Positions 18,404-27,252 are shown, counted from the stretch's first letter. The stretch is DNA of 64,000 bases from Loktanella sp. Alg231-35 (GCF_900143545.1 NZ_FREV01000001.1:186001-250000), one strand, 5' to 3'. Made by a program: numbers and translations. Notes: a model not told the origin generated them from the letters alone.

Positions 18404-18797
18404 AGAACAGCGTCAGTACCGCGCCGATGACCGTCGCTGCTGATGTTGCATAGCCAGCATCAATCACCGCGAGTTTCCAGGGCCGGTCTGAATAGCCGGT
18501 GTTTATGAAAATCCACGGGCTGATGAAGAATAAGCCAACACCAAGCCCTGATTGAATGCCCTTGCCGAACGTCTCGATCCCGGACAGCGCAAAGGTGTGC
18601 CGCATCATCCCCGCCACTAGCAGGATGCAGATGAACGAGACGACGTAGGGTGTCGGGTCACTGCTGTTGACCGGATTGCCATCCTCGCCCACTTCTATGG
18701 CGGCCGCTTCCATCCATGGCTTTGACAAGACCATGTAATAAACGGCCCCGAATGCAAATGCGGCGACGGCCGCGACGATCACTGCGAGAATTCCCAT
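18402..18797 (-). CDS. DUF1761-like integral membrane protein
   Basis: A 131-residue protein with about four transmembrane helices: ILAVIVAAVAAFAFGAVYYMVL, VVSFICILLVAGMM, a middle GLGVGLFFISPWIFI and a C-terminal AGYATSAATVIGAVLTLF. GAVYY near the N-terminus and the overall size fit DUF1761. Start ATG 18797 is chosen because GGGAGGGGAAC directly precedes it. No function is known for the family. It is transcribed toward the shared terminator. Confidence 0.72.
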   Translation of the reverse strand: MGILAVIVAAVAAFAFGAVYYMVLSKPWMEAAAIEVGEDGNPVNSSDPTPYVVSFICILLVAGMMRHTFALSGIETFGKGIQSGLGVGLFFISPWIFINTGYSDRPWKLAVIDAGYATSAATVIGAVLTLF

Positions 18798-18941
18798 GTT
18801 CCCCTCCCTGCTTGCGTTGGTTGGGGTCAATATTACCGGACAGATTGTCGCAGGCTAGAGGTTTGTCACATTTTGATTTTGGTAACCTTAATGAAAGGTT
18901 TGCAGGTCACTCTGCCCTCATATCAAGGGGAACATGCATTC

Positions 18942-19610
18942 ATGCTCGATAACGATACATCCGAACAAATCACACAAGATCCGGCGACGGTGCAGATCAA
19001 CGCTGAAATCACAGAACGCACAGCTGCGAAAGCGGCGATGCCAGTGGTTGAACTTGACCCGGTGCATACTGAAAACTGCCGCGTTTTGCCTGACCGGCGG
19101 GACCTGCTGCGTCGCCTGCCCAGGGGCGGCATCGGGGCCGAGATTGGGGCCGCCTTCGGCGATTTTAGCAAAGAGATTTTTGCATTGAACAAACCGGCCC
19201 AGCTTCATTTGATCGACGCCTGGGCGACAGAGCGTTATCGCAGCGGGCTGGACCGGATCAAAGAAGATTTTGCAGATAAGATCACGCGTGAGGCGCTGGT
19301 GATCCATCAGGGATATTCGACTGAACGACTGGCCGAATGCGCCGATGATTTCTTTGACTGGGTCTATATTGATACCAATCACACTTATGAAACGACGTAT
19401 GAAGAACTTGTGCTTGGCGCGCAAAAGACCAAATCAAACGGTCTGATTGCAGGTCATGATTTCTGTACCGGAAATGTGGTGAAACCTGTGCTTTATGGCG
19501 TTGTTCAGGCGGTGAATGAATTCTGCGTCACACACGGTTGGCAGTACCGCTACTTGACATTGGAAAGCCACGGGCATTTCTCTTTCTGTCTTGGGCGGAT
19601 TGGGCACTAA
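18942..19610 (+). CDS. Class I SAM-dependent methyltransferase
   Basis: A 222-residue protein (from ATG 18942; TTG 18873 would add 23 residues). The SAM-binding motif is GIGAEIGAAFGDFSKEIF, followed by LHLIDAWA and DWVYIDTNHTYETTYEEL, the pattern of Methyltransf_24-type enzymes often linked to sugar or small-molecule O-methylation. The AAGGGG at 18925-18930 fits ATG 18942 with slightly long spacing. Isolated between unrelated genes; substrate unknown. Confidence 0.78.
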   Translation: MLDNDTSEQITQDPATVQINAEITERTAAKAAMPVVELDPVHTENCRVLPDRRDLLRRLPRGGIGAEIGAAFGDFSKEIFALNKPAQLHLIDAWATERYRSGLDRIKEDFADKITREALVIHQGYSTERLAECADDFFDWVYIDTNHTYETTYEELVLGAQKTKSNGLIAGHDFCTGNVVKPVLYGVVQAVNEFCVTHGWQYRYLTLESHGHFSFCLGRIGH

Positions 19611-19620
19611 GGTCAGAAGC

Positions 19621-20043
19621 CTAGTTCGGTGACGTCCCGCCCATTGCGCAGACAATCTGCCACTCCTCATCGGTAACCGGCTGCACGGACAGGCGCGAGT
19701 TGTTGACCAGAACCATAGCGGCCAGACGCGGCTCGGCCTTGATGTCTTCCAGAGTGACGGGTTCTGCAAAGGGCCGCACGGCTTTGATATCGACGCACTC
19801 CCAGCGGTCATCGTCGGTTGTGCTGTCGGGGTGTGCTTCGGCGCAAACCTCAACAATGCCGACGATTTCAAGCCCGGTGCGCGAGTGGTAGAAAAACCCC
19901 CTGTCGCCCAGCGTCATTGCCCGCATGTTGTTGCGGGCCTGATAGTTGCGCACGCCGTCCCATTCTTCGCCAGCTTCGCCTTTGGCGACTTGGTGGTCCC
20001 ATCCCCACACATCCGGTTCCGATTTAAAAAGCCAATGTGCCAT
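19621..20043 (-). CDS. EVE domain protein
   Basis: A 140-residue EVE-domain (PUA-like) protein: HWLFKSEPDVWGWDHQ, EWDGVRNYQARNNMRAM, GDRGFFYHS, EIVGIVEVCAEAHPD and LAAMVLVNNSRLSVQPV are the standard landmarks. EVE domains bind modified bases in nucleic acids. ATG 20043 overlaps the YciI stop by one base, which decides the start. It ends the tsaD-gpsA-YciI-EVE run, an arrangement common in Rhodobacterales, where the physiological target is unknown. Confidence 0.9.
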   Translation of the reverse strand: MAHWLFKSEPDVWGWDHQVAKGEAGEEWDGVRNYQARNNMRAMTLGDRGFFYHSRTGLEIVGIVEVCAEAHPDSTTDDDRWECVDIKAVRPFAEPVTLEDIKAEPRLAAMVLVNNSRLSVQPVTDEEWQIVCAMGGTSPN

Positions 20044-20315
20044 CAGCCGATCACTTTCTTCCATGCGCGCAGGGTCACGTTGCTGAACAGACCGGCCTTG
20101 GCATAGGGGTCATTGTCAGCCCACCCTTGCGCCGCCGCTAGGTCTGCGACCTCCAGTACGATCAGTGACCCGCACATCTGGCCGTCATCATCCAACAGCG
20201 GTCCGGCCATTTCGACCACGCCCGTGTCTGCGATATAGGCAAGGTGCGCGTCGCGGTTATCCATCCGTGTTTGCAGGGCACCGGGTTTATCTTGGGTCAT
20301 CAAGGCAAAGCGCAT
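20043..20315 (-). CDS. YciI-like protein
   Basis: A 90-residue YciI/YCII-fold protein (dimeric alpha+beta barrel). Landmarks: MRFALMTQDKPGALQTRMDNRDAH with the conserved region for the His-Asp pair, MAGPLLDDDGQMCGSLIVLEV and WADNDPYAKAGLFSNVTLRAW. No substrate is established. It is packed against gpsA without a gap. Confidence 0.88.
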   Translation of the reverse strand: MRFALMTQDKPGALQTRMDNRDAHLAYIADTGVVEMAGPLLDDDGQMCGSLIVLEVADLAAAQGWADNDPYAKAGLFSNVTLRAWKKVIG

Positions 20316-21278
20316 TTATTCTTCCTTCAAGGGGCGCGACAAAAGCGCGTTTAGTGCAGCGGCGACGGTCAAGCTTCCGTCGGTGAGATCCGCAACCACG
20401 TTGCAGATAGGCATATCAATCCCGCGATCTGCTGCCAACTGGCGGACGGCCTGCGCGGTTGCGGCCCCTTCCACAGTTGTGGTCGGATCAAAATCTTCGC
20501 TGCGACCCAAGGCGAGGCCGAAGCCGTAGTTGCGCGATTGTTCTGACGTGCAAGTCAGCACAAGATCACCAAAACCTGACAGGCCCGCAAGAGTCTCGGC
20601 TTGCGCACCGAAATCTTGGGCGAGGCGCTGCATTTCGGGAAACCCACGGGTGATGAGCGCGGCGCGCGCGCTTTCCCCATACCCCGCCCCGATGGCGATG
20701 CCCGACGCAATCGCCATCACGTTCTTAAGCGCACCACCCAGCTCTGCTCCGGTCGTATCCGTGCTCCGGTAGAGGCGCATGCTGGTCGTCGACAAGGCCG
20801 TTTGCAGGATCGCCCCGGCCTCATCATCTGCGCAGGCCAGCGTCAGCGCAGTGGGCAGACCGCGCGCGATATCGGCGGCAAAACTTGGTCCTGTCAGCAT
20901 GGCGGGCACAGCGTCAGGTACCAAATCACGGATCGTGCTGGCCGGTCCTGTCATCCGGGTCAGATCAATGCCCTTGCAGCAAGCCACGAGGTATTTGCCG
21001 TTCAAGTGTGACGCGTGTTCGGTCAGAAAGGCGCGCAGCGTTTGTGCTGGGGTGGCCAGCAGGATGATGTCGCAGACAAAAAGCGGCTCTAACTCTGCGG
21101 AAAACACCATGTTTTCTGGCAACACCACACCGGGAAGCCGCGCATTGCTGCGGTCCTTTGACATTGTTGCAACCGCGTCGGCATTGCGTGCCCAAAGCAG
21201 GATATCATTGCCATCCAGCGCCAGTGCCACCCCAAGTGCGGTGCCAAATGCTCCCCCGCCTGCAATGCCAATCTTCAT
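20316..21278 (-). CDS. gpsA: NAD(P)H-dependent glycerol-3-phosphate dehydrogenase
   Basis: Reduces dihydroxyacetone phosphate to sn-glycerol-3-phosphate for phospholipid synthesis. 320 residues with the N-terminal Rossmann loop [52 protein letters not shown], the catalytic Lys in [19 protein letters not shown], and [20 protein letters not shown]. It overlaps tsaD by 4 bp, so coupling is likely. Confidence 0.96.
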   Translation of the reverse strand: MKIGIAGGGAFGTALGVALALDGNDILLWARNADAVATMSKDRSNARLPGVVLPENMVFSAELEPLFVCDIILLATPAQTLRAFLTEHASHLNGKYLVACCKGIDLTRMTGPASTIRDLVPDAVPAMLTGPSFAADIARGLPTALTLACADDEAGAILQTALSTTSMRLYRSTDTTGAELGGALKNVMAIASGIAIGAGYGESARAALITRGFPEMQRLAQDFGAQAETLAGLSGFGDLVLTCTSEQSRNYGFGLALGRSEDFDPTTTVEGAATAQAVRQLAADRGIDMPICNVVADLTDGSLTVAAALNALLSRPLKEE

Positions 21279-22357
21279 GCCTTTGCCCCCTTCTTGCCCG
21301 ATCCAAGCATAGGCGCTGCCCTATTGTCCAATGGCCAACGCGGCCGTGCCGACAGTGTCAGGTCATCCCGCGCACCTGCCGCCATTTGCTCAAGCCCGGC
21401 AAAGGCGATCATTGCGGCATTGTCGGTGCAAAGACGCAAAGGGGGTGCAACAAAATCAGTGTCTAACGCAGCGCAAAGCGCTGTTAGCCGGTCCCGGATT
21501 GAACCATTTGCCGCGACCCCACCGGCGATTGCAAAGGATGGTGTTTGCGGGTTCAGGGCCAGATAGATTTCTAGCGCGCGGCGGGTCTTTTCTGCCAGAA
21601 CGTCCGTCACCGCCGCTTGAAAACCTGCGCTCAGATCGGACTGATCCTGCGCCGTCAGCCCGCCCTTTTCCGCAACAACCGCGTCGCGTGCGCGCAGGAT
21701 CGCTGTCTTAAGGCCAGAGAAAGACATGTCACACCCTGGTTGGTTCAGCAAAGGGCGCGGAAAGGTAAAACGTTTGGTGTCGCCAGTCAGGGCGGCCTTT
21801 TCGACTGAAGGCCCGCCAGGCTGAGGCAATCCCAGAAGGCGCGCGACTTTGTCAAAGGCTTCGCCCGGCGCGTCATCAATGGTGCCGCCGATGCGACGAA
21901 AGCGATCATGTCCCTCAACAATCAGGAACTGGCAATGGCCACCCGAGACCAACAGCATCAGATAGGGATAAGGCAATTGATCGGTCAGGCGTGGGGTCAG
22001 GGCGTGACCCGCCAGATGGTTGACCCCAATCAAGGGCAGTCCGGTCGCCGCCGACAGGCCTTTGGCGCACATCACGCCCGATAGGACACCGCCGATAAGG
22101 CCCGGCCCAGCGGTCACTGCAATGCCATCCAGCGCCAAGAGCGGCAGATCAGCCTCGTGCAGCGCCTGTTCAACGCAGTGATCCAGCTTTTCGGCATGCG
22201 CGCGCGCTGCGATCTCTGGAACGACCCCACCAAAAGCTGCATGCAACCCTGTTTGGCCATAGACCACCGAAGACAGCACCTGCGTGCCGCGCACGACGGC
22301 TGCGGCTGTGTCATCACAGCTGCTTTCAATGCCGAGCAGGGTGAGCGGTGCAGTCAT
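21275..22357 (-). CDS. tsaD: tRNA threonylcarbamoyladenosine transferase TsaD
   Basis: Catalytic subunit transferring threonylcarbamoyl to A37 of ANN-decoding tRNAs. 360 residues with [14 protein letters not shown], the ASRAH-like [11 protein letters not shown], the metal pair His114/His118 in [40 protein letters not shown] and [13 protein letters not shown]. It is first in the minus-strand tsaD-gpsA-YciI-EVE unit and divergent from hemD across 68 bp. Confidence 0.97.
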   Translation of the reverse strand: MTAPLTLLGIESSCDDTAAAVVRGTQVLSSVVYGQTGLHAAFGGVVPEIAARAHAEKLDHCVEQALHEADLPLLALDGIAVTAGPGLIGGVLSGVMCAKGLSAATGLPLIGVNHLAGHALTPRLTDQLPYPYLMLLVSGGHCQFLIVEGHDRFRRIGGTIDDAPGEAFDKVARLLGLPQPGGPSVEKAALTGDTKRFTFPRPLLNQPGCDMSFSGLKTAILRARDAVVAEKGGLTAQDQSDLSAGFQAAVTDVLAEKTRRALEIYLALNPQTPSFAIAGGVAANGSIRDRLTALCAALDTDFVAPPLRLCTDNAAMIAFAGLEQMAAGARDDLTLSARPRWPLDNRAAPMLGSGKKGAKA

Positions 22358-22425
22358 GGGTGATCCGGTTGCGTGTTTCGTTCAGCGAAGTAACATCGCA
22401 CTGACCCGCAAACAATGGCCCGCCA

Positions 22426-23133
22426 ATGACACCCACGCTCATCATGACACGGCCAAGGGCCCAAGGCGAAGGCTTTGCCGCCAAGGTGGCGGAGGTTTGG
22501 GGTAAACCGCTTACCGTCATCCCTTCGCCCTTGATCAAGATTGTCTGGCTGGATGCAAAGCTAGAGACACCAGATGGTTTGATCTTCACCTCGGTCAATG
22601 GCGTGACTGCAGCCAAACGGATGGGTCTGCCCAAAGGTTTGCCCGCCTGGTGTGTGGGCCAAAAGACAGCCCAAGCGGCGCGGGATGCCGGATTTGATCC
22701 GACAGTCGGGCCGGGTGATGCCGAGGGACTGATCGCAGATGTCATTGCTGCCAATCCTTTGGGCAAGCTGGCCCATATGCGCGGCATACATACGCGCGGC
22801 GATGTATGTGAGCGGTTGCAATCTGCGGGGATCACCTGCGCAGATGTGATCGGCTATGATCAGCAGGCGCAAACCCTCAATCGAGAGGCTAAGATCGCCC
22901 TTGGGGGGAACTCTCCGGTGATTGTCCCATTGTTTTCGCCGCGCACAGGGATGATTTTCAGCGCGCAAGGGCCATATCAAACGCAAGTTTATGCCCCGGT
23001 GATCAGTGCGGCTGTGCTGGATGGTCTGGACCCGTCATTGGACGCCAGTGTTTTTCTGGCAAAACGGCCGGATGCAGAGGCCATGCTGGAGGCGACGGTG
23101 GCGGCACTAAAGGCCGCAACAGCGTCAACCTAG
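22426..23133 (+). CDS. hemD: Uroporphyrinogen-III synthase
   Basis: Cyclises hydroxymethylbilane to uroporphyrinogen III for heme and other tetrapyrroles. A 235-residue protein with the poorly conserved HemD layout: LIMTRPRAQGEGFAAKV, IFTSVNGVTAAKRM, PAWCVGQKTAQAARDAGF and VPLFSPRTG. Position upstream of the Mic60- and HemY-type genes supports the call, as the same order is known in photosynthetic and related alphaproteobacteria. Confidence 0.88.
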   Translation: MTPTLIMTRPRAQGEGFAAKVAEVWGKPLTVIPSPLIKIVWLDAKLETPDGLIFTSVNGVTAAKRMGLPKGLPAWCVGQKTAQAARDAGFDPTVGPGDAEGLIADVIAANPLGKLAHMRGIHTRGDVCERLQSAGITCADVIGYDQQAQTLNREAKIALGGNSPVIVPLFSPRTGMIFSAQGPYQTQVYAPVISAAVLDGLDPSLDASVFLAKRPDAEAMLEATVAALKAATAST

Positions 23134-23227
23134 CGCAGGCGCTTTGCTTGAGGGTCCGGCGCAGGGGGGCTAATGTGTTGTATCGCTCGTACAATTTTCG
23201 GGTGAGCACGTGAAAGGGTGGAATAAC

Positions 23228-24376
23228 GTGGCAAAACAGCCAGCCAAGGGCCGTAAAGCGCCCGAAAAAACGGAAAACGAAGTTATTGAGGCCAAAGCCC
23301 TGTCCGAATCGGACGGTGTTGTGCCCTCGATTGATGCGATTCCGGCTGAGGTACATGGCGACGTTAAAGCGGGCGATATGCCCACGCCGCAACAACCTGT
23401 TGAGGCAGAAGCAGAACCGACCCCGGTTGAACCTGCCGCACCCCCGGCAGATTCACGTAATGCAGGGTTCTTTCCGTTGGCCTTGGGTGGATTGCTAGCT
23501 GGTGTGATCGGTTTCGCCGTCGCCACGTTCACGGCGCCGCAGCCAGACAACACGCTCGCCAATCAGGTCGCCACACAAGCGACCGCGATCGCGGCCCTCG
23601 AAGACCGTGTTGCAAACCCGCCCACGGTTGATCTTTCTGGCATTGTTTCGGCACAAGACGCGTTGGGCGCCACGCTGAATGAACTTTCCGTGCGCGTTGC
23701 GGCTCTTGAAGCGCGCCCCGTAGGCACGGGCGGATCTGTCTCTGTTGATACCTCGGACGTGCAGGCAGAAATGGACGCATTGCGCGCTCAGATTGCTGAA
23801 ATGACGGGTGCCGCCCAAACCGAATTGGAAGAAGCTCGCGCCGCCGCCGCCTCCATCGAAGAAAACGCCGCAGCCGCTGCGCGCAGTGCGGCTGCCCGAG
23901 CGGCCCTTGCCCGTGTGCAAACGGCACTCGAAAGTGGCGCGCCAATCGGTGCCGCACTCGGTGACCTCGAAGCGGCTATTGGCGACAGCGCACCTGCGGC
24001 ACTGATCAGCCTACAAGATGGGGTGCCGACCTTGGCCGGATTGCAAGACCAGTTCCCCGACATGGCCCGCGCTGCTCTGGCCACTGCACGCAGCGAAGGC
24101 GTGGCGGGTGAAGAATCCGGCGGCATCGGGGCCTTTATTCGCAACCAGCTTGACGTGCGTTCTACCACACCGCAAGACGGCGACAGCGCCGACGCGATCC
24201 TGTCACGGGCCGAGGCAGCTGTGCGCACTGGGCGCTTGTCCGACGCGCTGGCAGAAATCAGCGCCTTGCCGGAGGTGGCCCGCGCGGAAATGTCCGACTG
24301 GCTGGGCCAGGCCGAAGCCCGCGCCGATGCAATTGCGGCTGTTGAAATGCTCTCTACCTCCCTTTCTGATAACTGA
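23228..24376 (+). CDS. Alphaproteobacterial mitofilin/Mic60 homologue (COG4223)
   Basis: A 382-residue inner-membrane protein: a Lys/Glu/Pro-rich cytoplasmic N-terminus, one transmembrane segment (~80-100, FFPLALGGLLAGVIGFAVATF), a long coiled-coil periplasmic part rich in Ala/Glu (about 105-250), and a C-terminal mitofilin-signature region. GTG 23228 is preferred because AAAGGGTGGA precedes it; GTG 23210 would add six residues. Work on Rhodobacter and relatives shows such proteins shape inner-membrane invaginations and are encoded beside hemY-type and hemD genes, as here. Confidence 0.85.
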   Translation: MAKQPAKGRKAPEKTENEVIEAKALSESDGVVPSIDAIPAEVHGDVKAGDMPTPQQPVEAEAEPTPVEPAAPPADSRNAGFFPLALGGLLAGVIGFAVATFTAPQPDNTLANQVATQATAIAALEDRVANPPTVDLSGIVSAQDALGATLNELSVRVAALEARPVGTGGSVSVDTSDVQAEMDALRAQIAEMTGAAQTELEEARAAAASIEENAAAAARSAAARAALARVQTALESGAPIGAALGDLEAAIGDSAPAALISLQDGVPTLAGLQDQFPDMARAALATARSEGVAGEESGGIGAFIRNQLDVRSTTPQDGDSADAILSRAEAAVRTGRLSDALAEISALPEVARAEMSDWLGQAEARADAIAAVEMLSTSLSDN

Positions 24377-24387
24377 AGGCGCCTGTT

Positions 24388-25836
24388 ATGCTTTGGTCTT
24401 TGATAAAAATTCTGGCATTTGTCGTCGCGGTCACCGCGCTGACCTATGGCGGCACACAGTTAATGGAAGTCGATGGCGGAATGACCGTCGATGTGGCGGG
24501 GCAGGAATTCACGCTCAGCCCGATAGAGATGGTCTTTGGCCTTGTGGTACTGGTTGTCGCCGTGTGGTTGGGTCTCAAGTTGCTGGCGCTCTGTGTGGCG
24601 ACGTTCAAATTCCTCAATGGGGATGAAACGGCGATCTCGCGCTATTTCGACCGTAACCGCGAGCGCAAGGGGTATGAGGCCCTGTCTGAAGGGATGATGG
24701 CGCTCGCCTCTGGCGAGGGGCATCTGGCGATGACCAAGGCGGCGCGTGCAGACAAATACCTGCAACAGCCACAATTGACGAACTTGCTGACGGCGCAGGC
24801 GGCCGAGATGACAGGTGACCGCAAAACAGCGGAAGATACCTATAAAAAGCTGCTGGCGGACGACAAAACCCGCTTTGTCGGCGTGCGCGGGATCATGAAG
24901 CAGAAGCTGGCGGATGGTGACACCGACACTGCGATGAAGTTGGCGGAAAAGGCCTTTGCGTTGAAGCCAAAGCATGAAGAAACGCAGGATGTTCTTTTGC
25001 GCCTGCAGGCGGATGCATCAGATTGGGCCGGCGCGCGCAAAACGCTGGGTGCCAAGCTAAAATCAGGAAGCTTGCCCCGCGATGTACACAAACGGCGCGA
25101 CGCGGTGCTGGCGCTGTCAGAGGCGCGTGATATCCTTAGCGACGGCAAGACGATTGAGGCGCGGGAAGCGGCGATTGAGGCCAACCGCCTGTCCCCTGAT
25201 CTGATTCCAGCTGCTGTTATGGCGGCACGTGGGTATATCGGTGAAGGCAATGCCCGCTACGCCACGCGGGTTCTGACCAAGACGTGGAATGCTCAACCGC
25301 ATCCTGACATCGCCGCAGCCTTTGCCGAAGTGGCGCCCGATGAAAGTGCCGAAGAGCGTCTGAAGCGCTTCAAGACGCTGACAAAGGCCACCACCGACCA
25401 TCCGGAAACCAAGATGCTGATAGCGGAACTGCAAATCGCCGCAGAGGATTTTCCCGCCGCCAAACGCGCGCTGGGCGATCTGGTGGGAACTGACCCAACG
25501 GCCCGTAACCTGACGCTGATGGCCGCCATTGAGCGTGGCGAAGGTGCCGATGATGCCGTGGTCCGCGGTTGGCTGACCAAAGCACTTACCGCACCGCGCG
25601 GACCGCAATGGATCTGCGAGAACTGCCAGCACATCCATCCCAGTTGGGCTGCTACCTGCAGCAATTGCGGATCATTCGACACGCTTTCGTGGAAAACGCC
25701 CCCCGCAAGCGAGGTGGCGATGCCAGCTGGCACCGAAATGCTGCCCATGATCGTGGGGCAACCCGCAGAGGTGGCAATACCTGCGGCAGAGATCGTGGAA
25801 GACGCTGACGTGATGGAAGAATCAGAGGTAAAATAG
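24388..25836 (+). CDS. hemY: HemY N-terminal/TPR protein with C-terminal zinc ribbon
   Basis: A 482-residue protein with two N-terminal transmembrane helices (LIKILAFVVAVTALTYGG and IEMVFGLVVLVVAVWLGLKLL) typical of HemY_N, then TPR-like helical repeats (residues ~90-400). Near the C-terminus WICENCQHIHPSWAATCSNC forms a CxxC...CxxC zinc-ribbon/rubredoxin-like knuckle, followed by an acidic tail. HemY_N proteins are named after the hem operon but are not proven heme enzymes. It starts 11 bp after mic60. The zinc ribbon resembles that of LapB, the TPR protein controlling LPS synthesis. Confidence 0.88.
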   Translation: MLWSLIKILAFVVAVTALTYGGTQLMEVDGGMTVDVAGQEFTLSPIEMVFGLVVLVVAVWLGLKLLALCVATFKFLNGDETAISRYFDRNRERKGYEALSEGMMALASGEGHLAMTKAARADKYLQQPQLTNLLTAQAAEMTGDRKTAEDTYKKLLADDKTRFVGVRGIMKQKLADGDTDTAMKLAEKAFALKPKHEETQDVLLRLQADASDWAGARKTLGAKLKSGSLPRDVHKRRDAVLALSEARDILSDGKTIEAREAAIEANRLSPDLIPAAVMAARGYIGEGNARYATRVLTKTWNAQPHPDIAAAFAEVAPDESAEERLKRFKTLTKATTDHPETKMLIAELQIAAEDFPAAKRALGDLVGTDPTARNLTLMAAIERGEGADDAVVRGWLTKALTAPRGPQWICENCQHIHPSWAATCSNCGSFDTLSWKTPPASEVAMPAGTEMLPMIVGQPAEVAIPAAEIVEDADVMEESEVK

Positions 25837-25878
25837 ACCTTTCACGGGTTTTTCCGCAATGCTATCAAAGCCCCGGAT

Positions 25879-25954
25879 GCCGCTGTAGCTCAGCTGGTAG
25901 AGCACGTCATTCGTAATGATGGGGTCGTAGGTTCGAGTCCTATCAGCGGCACCA
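25879..25954 (+). tRNA. tRNA-Thr (anticodon CGT)
   Basis: A 76-nt cloverleaf with encoded CCA. Acceptor arms GCCGCTG/CAGCGGC, D-arm GCTC..GAGC, anticodon stem CGTCA/TGATG with loop TTCGTAA giving anticodon CGT (reads ACG, Thr), and T-arm GTAGG TTCGAGT CCTAT. The gene is intact. Its 3' part from 25910 is the attachment site of the adjacent island and is duplicated at 37792. Confidence 0.97.
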
Positions 25955-25956
25955 GT
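25910..25956 (+). repeat. attL: left end of the tRNA-Thr island
   Basis: 47 bp, from the anticodon loop to two bases past the encoded CCA, are identical to 37792-37838. The flanking bases differ on both sides (A/T at the left, A/C at the right), fixing the limits. This is the usual crossover identity block of tyrosine integrases that use tRNA genes. Because it includes the tRNA 3' part, integration leaves tRNA-Thr functional at this end. Confidence 0.93.
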
Positions 25957-26022
25957 ACAAATCAGGTTAAGTCAGACACTTACCCATGTTGCGTGTGCAA
26001 TGTGCATAGCTGATTTGAATGT

Positions 26023-26061
26023 TTGTCACAACACCTTGTCACAGTTGTCACAGTTGTCACA
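26023..26061 (+). repeat. Four TTGTCACA direct repeats inside attL
   Basis: TTGTCACA occurs at 26023, 26036, 26045 and 26054, the last three spaced exactly 9 bp (TTGTCACAG units). The cluster lies 67-105 bp inside the attL identity block. Short tandem direct repeats there fit arm-type binding sites for the integrase or an excisionase; plasmid-like replication iterons are an alternative given the polymerase-like gene. No protein is shown to bind. Confidence 0.6.
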
Positions 26062-26120
26062 GTAGGCCCATCAATGCGAATGGTCAGCGCTCCGCTTGAC
26101 CTGCCCGCCGCTAGCGGGGC

Positions 26121-26147
26121 CGTGCTCTACCAGCTGAGCTACAGCGG
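26121..26147 (-). repeat. Inverted fragment of the tRNA-Thr 5' half
   Basis: 27 bp that are the exact reverse complement of 25880-25906, i.e. the acceptor 5' strand and whole D-arm of the neighbouring tRNA-Thr. No anticodon or T-arm follows in this orientation, so it is not a tRNA gene. Part of the stretch (GTAGCTCAGCTGGTAGAGCA) is shared by many tRNAs, but the match to this gene's acceptor bases is also exact. Together with the tRNA it forms a 27-bp inverted repeat spaced 214 bp. Confidence 0.75.
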
Positions 26148-26282
26148 AAAATTTCTTGGAAAAAATGCAGGGTTCTGCATCCTGTAATGAACTCATGCGC
26201 ATCGTTCACCTCTGCCAACGACGTCGGGGAATGAACGAAAGTACAGCTTGTCTACGAATGATGTTCCTGAAATGTTCCTTCA

Positions 26283-27230
26283 ATGGTTCGACGCTCCACA
26301 CCTCAAAAGAAGTCTGATGAGTCGGCTTTTCCCGTACGTATTCGCTTTTCCGTACCACCGACAGGCTTTGGTATGAGGCTGGATGACCTCCAAAGATGGC
26401 TGACAAAGGAAGTCGGTAGTGGTCAGTTTGCTGTCCACTCTTCCAATGGCTTAGCTAGAGATGCTATTGGAGTTTACTTGCGCAATCCTGAATGTGCTCA
26501 GGCTGTCGTTGCGGCGTTTCCTGACTTCACCCTTGCTGACGGCCTCGAAAGTCGCGCATATTCCTCACCAGCCCACGACAGAGCGTGGTCAGGTTCAGAG
26601 TTGTTTGGTGTGTGCAATCTTTATTCAATGACAAAGGCCCAGAGCGCTATCCGCGCGCTGTTTGATGACATCAAAGACGAAACGGGCAACTTGCAACCAC
26701 TTCCGAGCATCTACCCTGACCAGCAGGCACCTGTCGTTGCAAACACGGCAGACGGACTTGTCCTGTCAATGATGCGTTGGGGTATGCCGTCGCCAGCGTT
26801 TGCGCTAAAAAACCGGAACTATGACCGTGGAGTAACAAATGTACGCAACACACTGTCACCGCATTGGCGTCGCTGGTTAGGTGTTCAGAACCGTTGCGTG
26901 GTGCCATTCACGTCATTCTCTGAGCCCGGCAAGGACAAGAAGCCAGTTTGGTTCGAGCTAGGTCAGGATCAACAATTGGGCTTCTTCGCTGGGATCTGGA
27001 CGCCGTGGACTTCAGTTCGAAAGGTCAAGGATGGCGAAACGACGGACAACCTGTTTGGCTTTCTGACTTGCGATGCGAATGAGACCGTAGGTGCGGTTCA
27101 TCCAAAGGCTATGCCCGTTATTCTGACTCAGAAGGATGATGTAGAAAACTGGTTGACCTCGCCAACGGCTGATGCGCTCAAACTACAGCGGCCATTGGCT
27201 GATGATGAATTGAGGATCATTTCGAGCTGA
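26283..27230 (+). CDS. SRAP (HMCES/YedK-type) protein with N-terminal extension domain
   Basis: SRAP proteins trap abasic sites in single-stranded DNA through an N-terminal Cys2. The frame has 315 residues; the SRAP part begins at VCNLYSMTKAQ (V110-C111), continues with LSMMRWGMPSPAF, VTNVRNTLSPHWRRWL, NRCVVPFTSFSEP and HPKAMPVIL. V110 is a GTG (26610), so initiation there would give the required Met-Cys start. The first 109 residues (RIRFSVPPTGFGMRLDDLQR..., PECAQAVVAAFPDF) look like the small conserved protein that I recall beside SRAP genes in Rhizobiales and Rhodobacterales. In NVRNT the usual NARxE Glu is absent, as in a known SRAP subgroup. It is the first gene inside attL. Confidence 0.82.
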   Translation: MVRRSTPQKKSDESAFPVRIRFSVPPTGFGMRLDDLQRWLTKEVGSGQFAVHSSNGLARDAIGVYLRNPECAQAVVAAFPDFTLADGLESRAYSSPAHDRAWSGSELFGVCNLYSMTKAQSAIRALFDDIKDETGNLQPLPSIYPDQQAPVVANTADGLVLSMMRWGMPSPAFALKNRNYDRGVTNVRNTLSPHWRRWLGVQNRCVVPFTSFSEPGKDKKPVWFELGQDQQLGFFAGIWTPWTSVRKVKDGETTDNLFGFLTCDANETVGAVHPKAMPVILTQKDDVENWLTSPTADALKLQRPLADDELRIISS

Positions 27231-27252
27231 AGGAGAGGAATCGCCAAATTGA

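Noticed and set aside
26023..26061. CRISPR array
   Set aside because: Repeat units are 8-9 bp with no spacers; no cas genes in the window.
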